From positions 1 to 9,246 of the forward strand of contig CAMCTP010000035.1 of assembly GCA_945878495.1 (NCBI GenBank): DNA of 9,246 nt, in the 5' to 3' direction. Position 1 is the first letter of the stretch; every line of letters begins with the position of its first letter. Below the pieces are notes generated by a model. The model ran no database searches and was not told the origin of the DNA. It worked only from the letters and a program-made list of their open reading frames with translations. The DNA is from Rickettsia typhi. GTDB lineage: Bacteria > Pseudomonadota > Alphaproteobacteria > Rickettsiales > Deianiraeaceae. The position numbers were made by a program, and so were the translations under genes. Positions 1-6,580 of this stretch are shown here, one piece after another.

Positions 1-152
1 GTTATATTAATATATTTAATTACAACAATATAAAAAGTGAAATGTACAGTACTAAAAATTGTTTGTCAAGGGATAATTGCCATAAAAACTAAACAATTTT
101 TCTTGACAAGTATATTTTTTTAACTCACGTTATTCGAGATTTTGTATTATCT
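1..152. other. Non-coding region upstream of lpdA
   Basis: No gene is recognised here. The region is AT-rich and holds the inverted repeat described separately at 63-109, followed by a T-run at 115-121. A perfect TTGACA lies at 103-108, but no good -10 box stands 16-18 bases downstream of it. A TATTAT at 145-150 resembles a -10 box but lies only two bases before the lpdA ATG. I therefore cannot place the lpdA promoter. The end of a gene to the left of the window cannot be excluded in the first bases, but nothing identifies one. Confidence 0.5.
63..109. repeat. Imperfect inverted repeat before lpdA
   Basis: TTGTCAAG at 63-70 is perfectly complementary to CTTGACAA at 102-109. Inside these arms, AATTG at 75-79 pairs with CAATT at 94-98. 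The result is a two-part stem with a small internal loop and a terminal loop of about 14 bases. A run of seven T follows at 115-121, after GTATA. It could be a weak terminator for a gene to the left, a regulatory hairpin or a dyad operator for lpdA; the right arm contains a perfect TTGACA. The pairing is read directly from the sequence, while the function is inference. AT-rich DNA produces some pairing by chance, but an 8-base perfect outer arm containing G and C is more than typical for this window. Confidence 0.45.
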
Positions 153-1544
153 ATGTACGATGTTGTTGTTATCGGTGGTGGTCCAGGAGGATATGTTTGT
201 GCTATTAGAGCTGCTCAAAATGGATTAAAAGTTGCATGTGTTGATGCGAGGTCGAGCCTAGGTGGAACATGTCTAAATGAAGGTTGCATACCTTCAAAAG
301 CACTATTGGAATCATCTGGATTGTTTGCAAAAGCAAAAAAAAGCTTTGCTGATCATGGGATAAATTGCTCACCAACTCTAGATTTTGAAAAAATGATGGA
401 AAGAAAAAATACCATCATTAAAAATCTTTCATCAGGAATAGACATGTTGCTGAAAAAAAATAAAATAGATAAAATTACCGGCTTTGCATCATTTGTTGAT
501 AAAAATAACATAATTGTTAAATCTGAATCGGGTGAAACAAAGGTAAATGCAAAAAATTTCGTCATAGCAACTGGATCGGTTGTTTCAAAATTTCCAAATG
601 TTGAATTTGACGAAGAGGTAATAATATCTTCAAAAGGAGCTCTTGAGATGAAAAAAGTTCCTGAAAAGATGATCGTTATAGGTGGTGGAGTTATAGGAAT
701 GGAACTTGGTTCTGTATATTCAAACCTAGGATCGAATGTTACGGTTATAGAATATGCAGACAAAATAATACCAACTTTTGACGAAGATATTTGCATTGCT
801 GCTGAAAAAATATTCGTTAAAAATGGTATTGAAATCATAAAATCGTCAAAGGTTACAAATATTACAAAATTAGAAAAAGGAGTTAAAATTGATTTTGAAA
901 ATATATCAAATGGAGAGAAAAAATCAATAGAATCAAATGTTGTATTAATTTCAACCGGAAGAAAACCATGCCATGACGGATTAAAAATCGAAGCCGCAGC
1001 TAATACAAAACAAGACTCGAGAGGGTTTTTATTGGTCAACGATAAATATCAAATTTCAGACAATATATACGCAATAGGAGATGTTATACCAGGTCCAATG
1101 CTGGCGCACAAATCAGAAGAAGAGGGTGTTGCAGTGGCAGATATAATAGCCGGAAAACATGCGCATATAAACTACAATGCAATACCTAGCGTTGTGTACA
1201 CAAGTCCAGAAATTGCATCGGTTGGCTTTGGTGAAAATGAGTTAAAAATAAAAGGTATTGGATATAAAATTGGCAAATTTAGCTTTGCCGCAAACTCAAG
1301 AGCTAGAGCTGTTTCAAGTGAAGATGGCTTTGTAAAAATTATCGCTTGCGAAAAAACTGATCGAATTCTTGGATGTCAAATCATAGGCAAAGATGCTGGA
1401 TCTCTGATACATGAGGTGTCGGTGTTAATAGAACTTTCAGCATCAAGCGAGGATTTAGCTATGTGCTGTCATGCCCACCCAACTCTAAATGAAGCAGTAA
1501 AAGAAGCTGCATTGGCAGTATCAAAAAAGGCAATACATTCTTAA
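153..1544 (+). CDS. lpdA: Dihydrolipoyl dehydrogenase (E3 component)
   Basis: This cytosolic FAD flavoprotein reoxidises the dihydrolipoyl group of 2-oxoacid dehydrogenase complexes (pyruvate, 2-oxoglutarate) and of the glycine cleavage H protein, passing electrons to NAD+. The 463 residues match the usual length of about 465. In order, I see the FAD-binding GGGPGG at residues 8-13, the redox-active disulfide in GGTCLNEGCIPSKA (about C40 and C45), an ATGS at about 139, the NAD-binding GGGVIG at about 176-181, the second FAD contact AIGDV at about 306, and the C-terminal dimerisation domain ending in HAHPTLNEA, which holds the catalytic His and Glu. The ATG at 153 places the FAD motif at the expected distance; there is no clear Shine-Dalgarno site. 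No E1 or E2 gene is beside it, so which complex it serves cannot be told. nuoJ follows after 9 bases, probably co-transcribed. Confidence 0.97.
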   Translation: MYDVVVIGGGPGGYVCAIRAAQNGLKVACVDARSSLGGTCLNEGCIPSKALLESSGLFAKAKKSFADHGINCSPTLDFEKMMERKNTIIKNLSSGIDMLLKKNKIDKITGFASFVDKNNIIVKSESGETKVNAKNFVIATGSVVSKFPNVEFDEEVIISSKGALEMKKVPEKMIVIGGGVIGMELGSVYSNLGSNVTVIEYADKIIPTFDEDICIAAEKIFVKNGIEIIKSSKVTNITKLEKGVKIDFENISNGEKKSIESNVVLISTGRKPCHDGLKIEAAANTKQDSRGFLLVNDKYQISDNIYAIGDVIPGPMLAHKSEEEGVAVADIIAGKHAHINYNAIPSVVYTSPEIASVGFGENELKIKGIGYKIGKFSFAANSRARAVSSEDGFVKIIACEKTDRILGCQIIGKDAGSLIHEVSVLIELSASSEDLAMCCHAHPTLNEAVKEAALAVSKKAIHS

Positions 1545-1553
1545 TTTTTTACA

Positions 1554-2165
1554 ATGGAGAAAATATTATTTTACGCATTCTCGGCAAAAATGTTATCATT
1601 TGCTGTAATGTCGCTTGTTTTTAAAAACAATGTAAATAGAGCTTTATCGCTAGTTTTGTCTTTTTTCGCAGCAGCAATACTTGCGATAATGATAAATGCA
1701 GAATTTATCGCAACAATGTTAATCGTAATATACATGGGCGCTATAGCTATGTTATTTTTGTTCGTTATAATTACCATAGGTGATGGAAACGATCAGACGA
1801 CATCAAAAAACAAAACTTTATGTTTCAAAAAAATATCAACAATATTGTGTGTAATTTTTGCAGCTATATTTATCTTCGTATTAATGTCGCATATATATTC
1901 GTCAAATGCCAGATTTGAGACATCTGAGCGTTCATTGTTTTCAACAAAAGATATAGGAATATTTTTATACAATGTTCAATATTCTACAATAATATATTGC
2001 GGATTAATTCTTTTTATTGCATTAGTTTCTGCAGTTGTGATTGCCGTTGAATATAAATTTCAATCAAAAAATGATGATTTTGAAAAAGTTAAAAATAAAC
2101 CAAATATATCAAGCAAAGCTAGATTGGTAAAAAAAAATATTAAACAAGGAGAGGTAATTTTATGA
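1554..2165 (+). CDS. nuoJ: NADH-quinone oxidoreductase subunit J
   Basis: NuoJ (ND6 family) is an inner-membrane subunit of complex I, in the part of the membrane arm that links quinone reduction to proton pumping. At 203 residues the length is normal. Five hydrophobic segments lie at about 4-22, 27-46, 50-76, 93-112 and 147-166. Family signatures are the N-R-A-L-S-L-V-L-S-F-F stretch (residues 28-38, matching the usual NPVHAALFLVLTFF), AEF at 49-51 followed by IVIYMGAIAMLFLF (the conserved third helix), and the DIGIFLYN then LILFIALVSAVVIA pattern at 133-164. The C-terminus is basic and soluble, as in the family. The gene lies 9 bases after lpdA without a clear Shine-Dalgarno site, and its TGA overlaps the next ATG. 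The usual downstream partner nuoK is not there. A run of nine A (2129-2137) lies in the tail but the frame is intact. Confidence 0.9.
   Translation: MEKILFYAFSAKMLSFAVMSLVFKNNVNRALSLVLSFFAAAILAIMINAEFIATMLIVIYMGAIAMLFLFVIITIGDGNDQTTSKNKTLCFKKISTILCVIFAAIFIFVLMSHIYSSNARFETSERSLFSTKDIGIFLYNVQYSTIIYCGLILFIALVSAVVIAVEYKFQSKNDDFEKVKNKPNISSKARLVKKNIKQGEVIL
2146..2151 (+). promoter_or_regulatory. Shine-Dalgarno site for the 181-residue membrane protein
   Basis: AAGGAG lies inside the last codons of nuoJ, ten bases before the ATG at 2162, and continues as AGG. It is the only textbook ribosome binding site found before a gene start in this window. It supports the ATG at 2162 and suggests that the downstream gene is translated from its own site as well as by coupling through the ATGA overlap. 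Confidence 0.7.
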
Positions 2166-2707
2166 ACAAATCGAAAGAATTAAATATTGGAAATTTAGCA
2201 AAATCATTTGGGCACTACTTTATTGCTACATTTCTCACTTTTTTATCAATAGGATGCAATATGCAAACATCAATACATATCAAAATACTATCAAATATAG
2301 ATATTGCATTCATAATGTATGCGATAAATTTACTAAATAAAAATTTTAATATACCATTTTTATTCTTTCTAATGGTAACAAAAGAATCATTTGAGTTTTT
2401 AAATTACGGATCATTGATGATATGTTTTTTTGCAACATTATTAATAAAAAACAAAGTATTAAAACTAAATTTCTTTAAAATATTTAGAATTTTTGAACAA
2501 TCATCTCCAAAATCCTACCAAGTATGTATTATATCATTTTTAATTTTAAAATACTCCATAGAAAAAACTAGCTCTTATGATTCGATAGTTATACTATTTT
2601 TTCAAATAGTATTTTACGTTTTTATTTATAAAGTATTTCATTTGTTTTTCAGAAAATCATTCAAAAAACAGCAAATAATGTCTGGATACTTTACAGATCA
2701 TATATAA
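2162..2707 (+). CDS. Unrecognised multi-pass membrane protein, possibly MreD-like
   Basis: I do not firmly recognise this 181-residue protein. It is very rich in F, I and L, with about five or six hydrophobic segments at roughly 18-33, 46-58, 62-74, 82-98, 119-133 and 141-163, and basic ends (RKSFKKQQ at about 164-171). Size and layout loosely fit the rod-shape protein MreD: a hydrophobic hairpin, a short NIPFLFF turn at 63-69 where MreD often has a proline, then an acidic/aromatic E-F-L-N-Y-G at about 78-83 where MreD has D-x-x-x-G. This is a weak pattern match. It occupies the place where nuoK would normally stand but is too long and lacks NuoK's buried glutamates. The gene is real by context: ATGA overlap with nuoJ, a strong Shine-Dalgarno site, and a stop two bases from the converging gene. 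Confidence 0.75.
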   Translation: MNKSKELNIGNLAKSFGHYFIATFLTFLSIGCNMQTSIHIKILSNIDIAFIMYAINLLNKNFNIPFLFFLMVTKESFEFLNYGSLMICFFATLLIKNKVLKLNFFKIFRIFEQSSPKSYQVCIISFLILKYSIEKTSSYDSIVILFFQIVFYVFIYKVFHLFFRKSFKKQQIMSGYFTDHI

Positions 2708-2709
2708 TA

Positions 2710-5700
2710 TCAATATTGACTTATTGCAAAAAATAAATCTTTTGAAATGATAGATTTTGATAAATTTTGTGATAAATTAATCTCTGTAGATGTTGTTTTA
2801 ATTTCGTCTATTTTTAACTGCGTAGCGCTATCAAAAAATTCTACAATGTAAAAATTAGAGCTTTGTTTTTTGCTCCAGAATTTATAACTAGCATAATTAA
2901 AAATTGAATTAATAAATATTTTTACCACACCATCCAATCCAATAAACATAAAATAAGTCAGAATACTTTGCTCCTTAATCAAATTTGATGAAGGAATTTC
3001 AACTTTTCGACCTTCATCTATGGTGCTATAATTATCTTTTGCGATAATAAATAATTTTGAGTTAATAAAATTACTTGATATGGTAAATTTTTGCAAATCC
3101 TCAACAAAATAAAAATTTAAGTCGGTAAAATCATGCTCAATATCGCTATCAAATAGACCTCTGCTAAGATTGGAAATTATGCAAATTTTATTGCCAATAA
3201 ACTCAATATTTTGAAATCTCAACATTTCATTACCAATTTTAATAACATTTGTCAGCATTGTACAATTTTCATCTAAATTATATATCGCAAAATCATCATT
3301 TAACAACAATGTTAATTTTGTGTCATTGTCTTGTAACTCTTTCAGCTTGTTGTTATCATAGTTATTTTTAACATCAATCACAATGCCATTTCTTGTTTCG
3401 CTATAAATTTTTCCAAGATAAAGTATATCATTATTTTCATTTTTCGCAAAAATATCAACGTCTTTCCACTGCTTTACATCAGATGCAATTCCAATTGAAA
3501 AACTATATTCATTGGAGCTAGCGTTTTCAATCCATGGAAAATTATCAACAAACATTCTAATTTCGGTAGAATATAAAATCTCCATTTCCGAAGAATCATC
3601 TGGCGTTAATATTGATTGTTTTTCTTTTTCAATTGAAGTATTATTTGCTCGAATTTTAACAGTATTATTTTTGTAATTAAAACATAGTTCTGTAATTTTT
3701 AAGTCAATCGATGAATCATTGAAAGTTTGAATATTCAAAATATCAGAACCTTGAAGAAATTTATAATTTTCCGTTAATGAGAAATTAAACTCATTGTTCA
3801 TTAATGTAATTTTTCGCAAAATTCTTGATGCTATTCTTTTTGCGTCCTTGTCGCTTGTTGCAATTGGTAATTTTAAACTATACGTGTCATTTCCGTAACC
3901 GGAATTAACCGTATTAATTCGAAAATTTTCATCATTAATATACAATAATTCAACTTTTTCAGTTGTACATTCGGATGATTTACTATTGATCAGAAAATCA
4001 GATGAATTATCAAGTAATACGAAATCATCGACTCCAATATTAACAATTTTTTGATTAGAATATTTAAATGTAATTTTGTCATAATTGAAACAAATATCAA
4101 AATTATACACCTCACTCAGCATTTGCAAAATACCAAAACCGGTAGTTTTTGAGTTAATTATTATCCCAGAAACATAAAAATCTAAATCTTGTATTTCAAA
4201 TTCATAATCACTCAAACCGCATGTTTTACAAATTGAGATTATAATATCAGAAATAGAGCCATAAGAAAGTTTCCCGTTTATAAAATGACCATAACGCCAA
4301 GAATTTGCATCACTCCATATATCTGAACGATTTGGAAAAAATGGATACGGCCTGGCATCAAGGCACCATAAAAATGCCCGATCCAAAAATTCGCACTCCT
4401 GAAAATATTCCAAACTTGCATAAATTGCTGATTTTTGAGCTTTAAAATCAACGGTTCCAGTCGATAAAAATGGCAAACCTGAATCTTGTGAACCGGGTGA
4501 AAAAAATACATTTGGCTGATTAGTGCAACAATCAACGGATGGAAAACCAAATTCTGTGAACCAAATTTTTTTCATTTTTGGAACCCATTTTGTCTTTTTC
4601 CCATCAGAATTCCAGTGTTCGTTTGACCAAAAGTGATTAACATTTTTCCATGCCCAATCGGCTCCAAGTGGTTGTGGATTTTTTCGATTTAATGAGTCTA
4701 AATAATAAAAATCATAACCTTCACCGCTAGTCCATCCATGTTTTATTTCATCGTAATTATATATCGAATTGTCAGAGTTTGTCAAAGGAAAATACGCATC
4801 AATACCTATAACATCGATATTTTCACTCGCCCAAAGATCATCCATATTGTAAAATCCACTGTCTGTATGATGATACTCACTCCAATCGGCAGCGTATGTA
4901 ACTACGACATTTCCCCCTAAAATTTGTTTCACTTCACCAGCCAACTCAATTAATTTTTGTACCGCCGGATATTCAGATTGTAGATTTTTCAACCGCGTTA
5001 AACCAACCATTTCACTTCCAATTATAAAAGCATCAATTCCTGAATTTTTCAGCAAATTTGCATAATGTAAAATGTAATTTTTATACCCGTTTTTTTTATC
5101 AAAAAAATTTATCACATCATCAGCCGATCCAGTTAAGTGACCTCTCCATGGTTTATTTTCAACATCCATCATCAACATTGGATAAAAGCAAATTTTTTTT
5201 CCTTTGCTTTTTATGTACTCAGCATATCGCAAAATTGACAAATCAGAAGGTGTTCCTCCGTATCTTACATTTCCATTTTTATCCAATCCAACTATTTTTA
5301 AATCATCACGCCCAAGTTCACCAACCCTATATTCGTTTGGCGAATTTTTTACATCCCTGTATTCAACTTTCGGTATTATATCGCAATTTTTAATATCCAT
5401 ACCAGTTCCAAACCACGATGAAACAAGTGAAATATATTCTAAATTTTGAAATTCTTGACATATTTTATCAAATGAGTATTTCGCATCAGATAATCCTTCA
5501 TTGTTATTTTGGTTTATTGAATCACCTTTTTCATAGCCAATATGAATTCCATTATGGTAAATTTTTTGCATTTTATAGCTAACTTCAGTATCATAGACAA
5601 ACTCACCACTTCCTGGTATAACGCAAATGCTTCGTATTTTATCAGACTCATTAATAATTTTGTCTTTTTTTGTCAAATCAAAGGAAAAATTCGGTATTCT

Positions 5701-6273
5701 GCCATCCCACGTATTCAGAGAAAGGTTTTCAATCACAATATAGCACAAACCTCTAAAAGCCGGCGTATTTTCAACTCCGAGATATGATTGCATCAATGAA
5801 TCTGGTAACTGAATTTCATCGCCTCCATAAAATCGAAATTTTAAAGATTTTAAATTGATTTTTTCACTATCAGCAAAAGCACCGTCAAGAGACAAGATTT
5901 CTCCTTTGCATAATGCTATTGCAAGATTTACGGAGTAACTTACATTAGTCGAGCCCTGAACCGTTCCAGCTTTTGTTCGAGTTGCGGCGGATTGCGTTGT
6001 TTCTTTTTTTATTCCACTTGTCCAAATTATATTGCCTGAAACCCTCATCTTACCAAAAATTTCCGGAATAATTCTAGCATATGTCGAGGTTTGCAAATTT
6101 ACATCTGCAATAGAAAAATTATATCTAAATGGACTGTATTGTTTTTTTAAATCACTCGAAATATTTGTAAAATCTTTTACAAGACTTCCTCCGACCAATG
6201 AAGTGATTATTGAATCTTGACTTCCAGATCCAGAAATCATACCAAGAACGCTACTGCCAACACCAAATCCCAT
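2710..6273 (-). CDS. GTA-type tail-tip 'megatron' protein (orfg15/Rcc01698 family)
   Basis: This 1187-residue protein matches the host-specificity/tail-tip protein of the Rhodobacter capsulatus gene transfer agent, which forms the end of the tail and takes part in contact with or entry into the recipient cell. In order, I see a Gly/Ser-rich hydrophobic start (1-35), the KMRVSGNIIW and NVSYSVNLAIAL signatures (75-120), PGSGEFVYDTEVSY (220-233), then a glycoside-hydrolase-like TIM barrel (about 270-670) with GGTPSD at 339, FYPMLMMD at 363, AADWSEYHH at 461, GIDAYFPL at 490, WFTEFGFPSVD at 571, NQPNVFF at 585 and ARPYPFFPN at 640. A tail-hub region follows (about 700-900). The C-terminal part keeps IGNEMLRF at 1013 and LSRGLFDSDIEH at 1036, and ends AISQY where the family ends near V-A-Q-x-S. 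Candidate catalytic glutamates of the barrel, E421 (IIGSEM) and E574, are present. There is no frameshift or premature stop. No other GTA or phage gene is in the window. The start has no Shine-Dalgarno site; it lies 40 bases after the small upstream gene. Confidence 0.93.
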   Translation of the reverse strand: MGFGVGSSVLGMISGSGSQDSIITSLVGGSLVKDFTNISSDLKKQYSPFRYNFSIADVNLQTSTYARIIPEIFGKMRVSGNIIWTSGIKKETTQSAATRTKAGTVQGSTNVSYSVNLAIALCKGEILSLDGAFADSEKINLKSLKFRFYGGDEIQLPDSLMQSYLGVENTPAFRGLCYIVIENLSLNTWDGRIPNFSFDLTKKDKIINESDKIRSICVIPGSGEFVYDTEVSYKMQKIYHNGIHIGYEKGDSINQNNNEGLSDAKYSFDKICQEFQNLEYISLVSSWFGTGMDIKNCDIIPKVEYRDVKNSPNEYRVGELGRDDLKIVGLDKNGNVRYGGTPSDLSILRYAEYIKSKGKKICFYPMLMMDVENKPWRGHLTGSADDVINFFDKKNGYKNYILHYANLLKNSGIDAFIIGSEMVGLTRLKNLQSEYPAVQKLIELAGEVKQILGGNVVVTYAADWSEYHHTDSGFYNMDDLWASENIDVIGIDAYFPLTNSDNSIYNYDEIKHGWTSGEGYDFYYLDSLNRKNPQPLGADWAWKNVNHFWSNEHWNSDGKKTKWVPKMKKIWFTEFGFPSVDCCTNQPNVFFSPGSQDSGLPFLSTGTVDFKAQKSAIYASLEYFQECEFLDRAFLWCLDARPYPFFPNRSDIWSDANSWRYGHFINGKLSYGSISDIIISICKTCGLSDYEFEIQDLDFYVSGIIINSKTTGFGILQMLSEVYNFDICFNYDKITFKYSNQKIVNIGVDDFVLLDNSSDFLINSKSSECTTEKVELLYINDENFRINTVNSGYGNDTYSLKLPIATSDKDAKRIASRILRKITLMNNEFNFSLTENYKFLQGSDILNIQTFNDSSIDLKITELCFNYKNNTVKIRANNTSIEKEKQSILTPDDSSEMEILYSTEIRMFVDNFPWIENASSNEYSFSIGIASDVKQWKDVDIFAKNENNDILYLGKIYSETRNGIVIDVKNNYDNNKLKELQDNDTKLTLLLNDDFAIYNLDENCTMLTNVIKIGNEMLRFQNIEFIGNKICIISNLSRGLFDSDIEHDFTDLNFYFVEDLQKFTISSNFINSKLFIIAKDNYSTIDEGRKVEIPSSNLIKEQSILTYFMFIGLDGVVKIFINSIFNYASYKFWSKKQSSNFYIVEFFDSATQLKIDEIKTTSTEINLSQNLSKSIISKDLFFAISQY

Positions 6274-6313
6274 AAACCCACAACAACAATAGATTAATGA
6301 TTTTTTGATATTT

Positions 6314-6580
6314 TTATCTTGGAAGCATTTTATTTAATTTGCCTTTATCAATAAGTCTGCTAATCCGATGCGCTATAACAAAACGAGGAGAGTTTAAAGC
6401 TCTCAAATCACTTACTATGGAATCTTTTTTGTAAATCATAATTTCGTCAAGTATATTTATACGAACTGCTCCTCTTCGATTTACTTTTTGATCTAATATA
6501 TTAGAATCTGATGATGGTTGAATTTTGTTATTTTTTTGCCTCGATAGACCGCATCCCATTGTTTTATAAAATTTAATCAA
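6314..6580 (-). CDS. Unrecognised small basic protein, 81 or 88 residues
   Basis: I do not recognise this protein. From the TTG at 6578-6580 it has 88 residues and its start overlaps the recJ stop as TTGA, which suggests translational coupling. An in-frame ATG at 6557-6559 gives 81 residues beginning MGCGLSRQKNN. Neither start has a clear Shine-Dalgarno site. The first part is polar and probably disordered (Gln, Asn, Ser, Lys). The second part, from about residue 33 of the long form, looks like a small folded domain: VNRRGAVRINILDEI, then DLRALNSPRFVIAHRISRLID and a basic tail ending LPR. There is no hydrophobic segment. The strict same-strand packing between recJ and the GTA-like gene supports a real gene, and the position just before the tail-tip gene could mean a linked function, but the sequence does not show one. 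If the ATG is used, the N-terminus resembles a eukaryotic acylation signal. Confidence 0.6.
   Translation of the reverse strand: MIKFYKTMGCGLSRQKNNKIQPSSDSNILDQKVNRRGAVRINILDEIMIYKKDSIVSDLRALNSPRFVIAHRISRLIDKGKLNKMLPR

Noticed and set aside
103..150. A standard promoter for lpdA made of TTGACA (103-108) and TATTAT (145-150)
   Set aside because: The spacer would be 36 bases, far beyond the usual 16-18, and the TATTAT is two bases from the start codon.
353..1039. A 228-codon open frame on the minus strand opposite lpdA
   Set aside because: It lies wholly inside the well-supported lpdA gene, has no recognisable motif, and its Phe/Ile/Ser-rich composition is what the complement of an AT-rich gene gives.
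2129..2137. Runs of eight or nine identical bases in coding sequence (also 5090-5097, 5193-5200, 8838-8846) as possible phase-variation sites
   Set aside because: Such runs are expected at this AT content. All frames are intact, and nothing suggests selected slippage.
2162..2707. The 181-residue membrane protein as a diverged NuoK
   Set aside because: It is nearly twice NuoK's length, has more membrane segments, and lacks the glutamates within the helices that NuoK needs.
2706..2717. AATAT-CA-ATATT inverted repeat at the convergent stop codons as a terminator
   Set aside because: The stem is only five A-T pairs with a two-base loop, too weak to end transcription and expected by chance here.
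5058..5449. Open frames on the plus strand inside the GTA-like gene, and similar ones at 4738-4920, 5542-5787 and 6032-6220
   Set aside because: All are short shadows of the minus-strand gene, with no Shine-Dalgarno site and no domain signature.
6314..6580. The small protein as a lipoprotein, from Cys in TMGC near the N-terminus of the TTG form
   Set aside because: Only nine residues precede the Cys and they contain no hydrophobic core, so there is no lipoprotein signal peptide.
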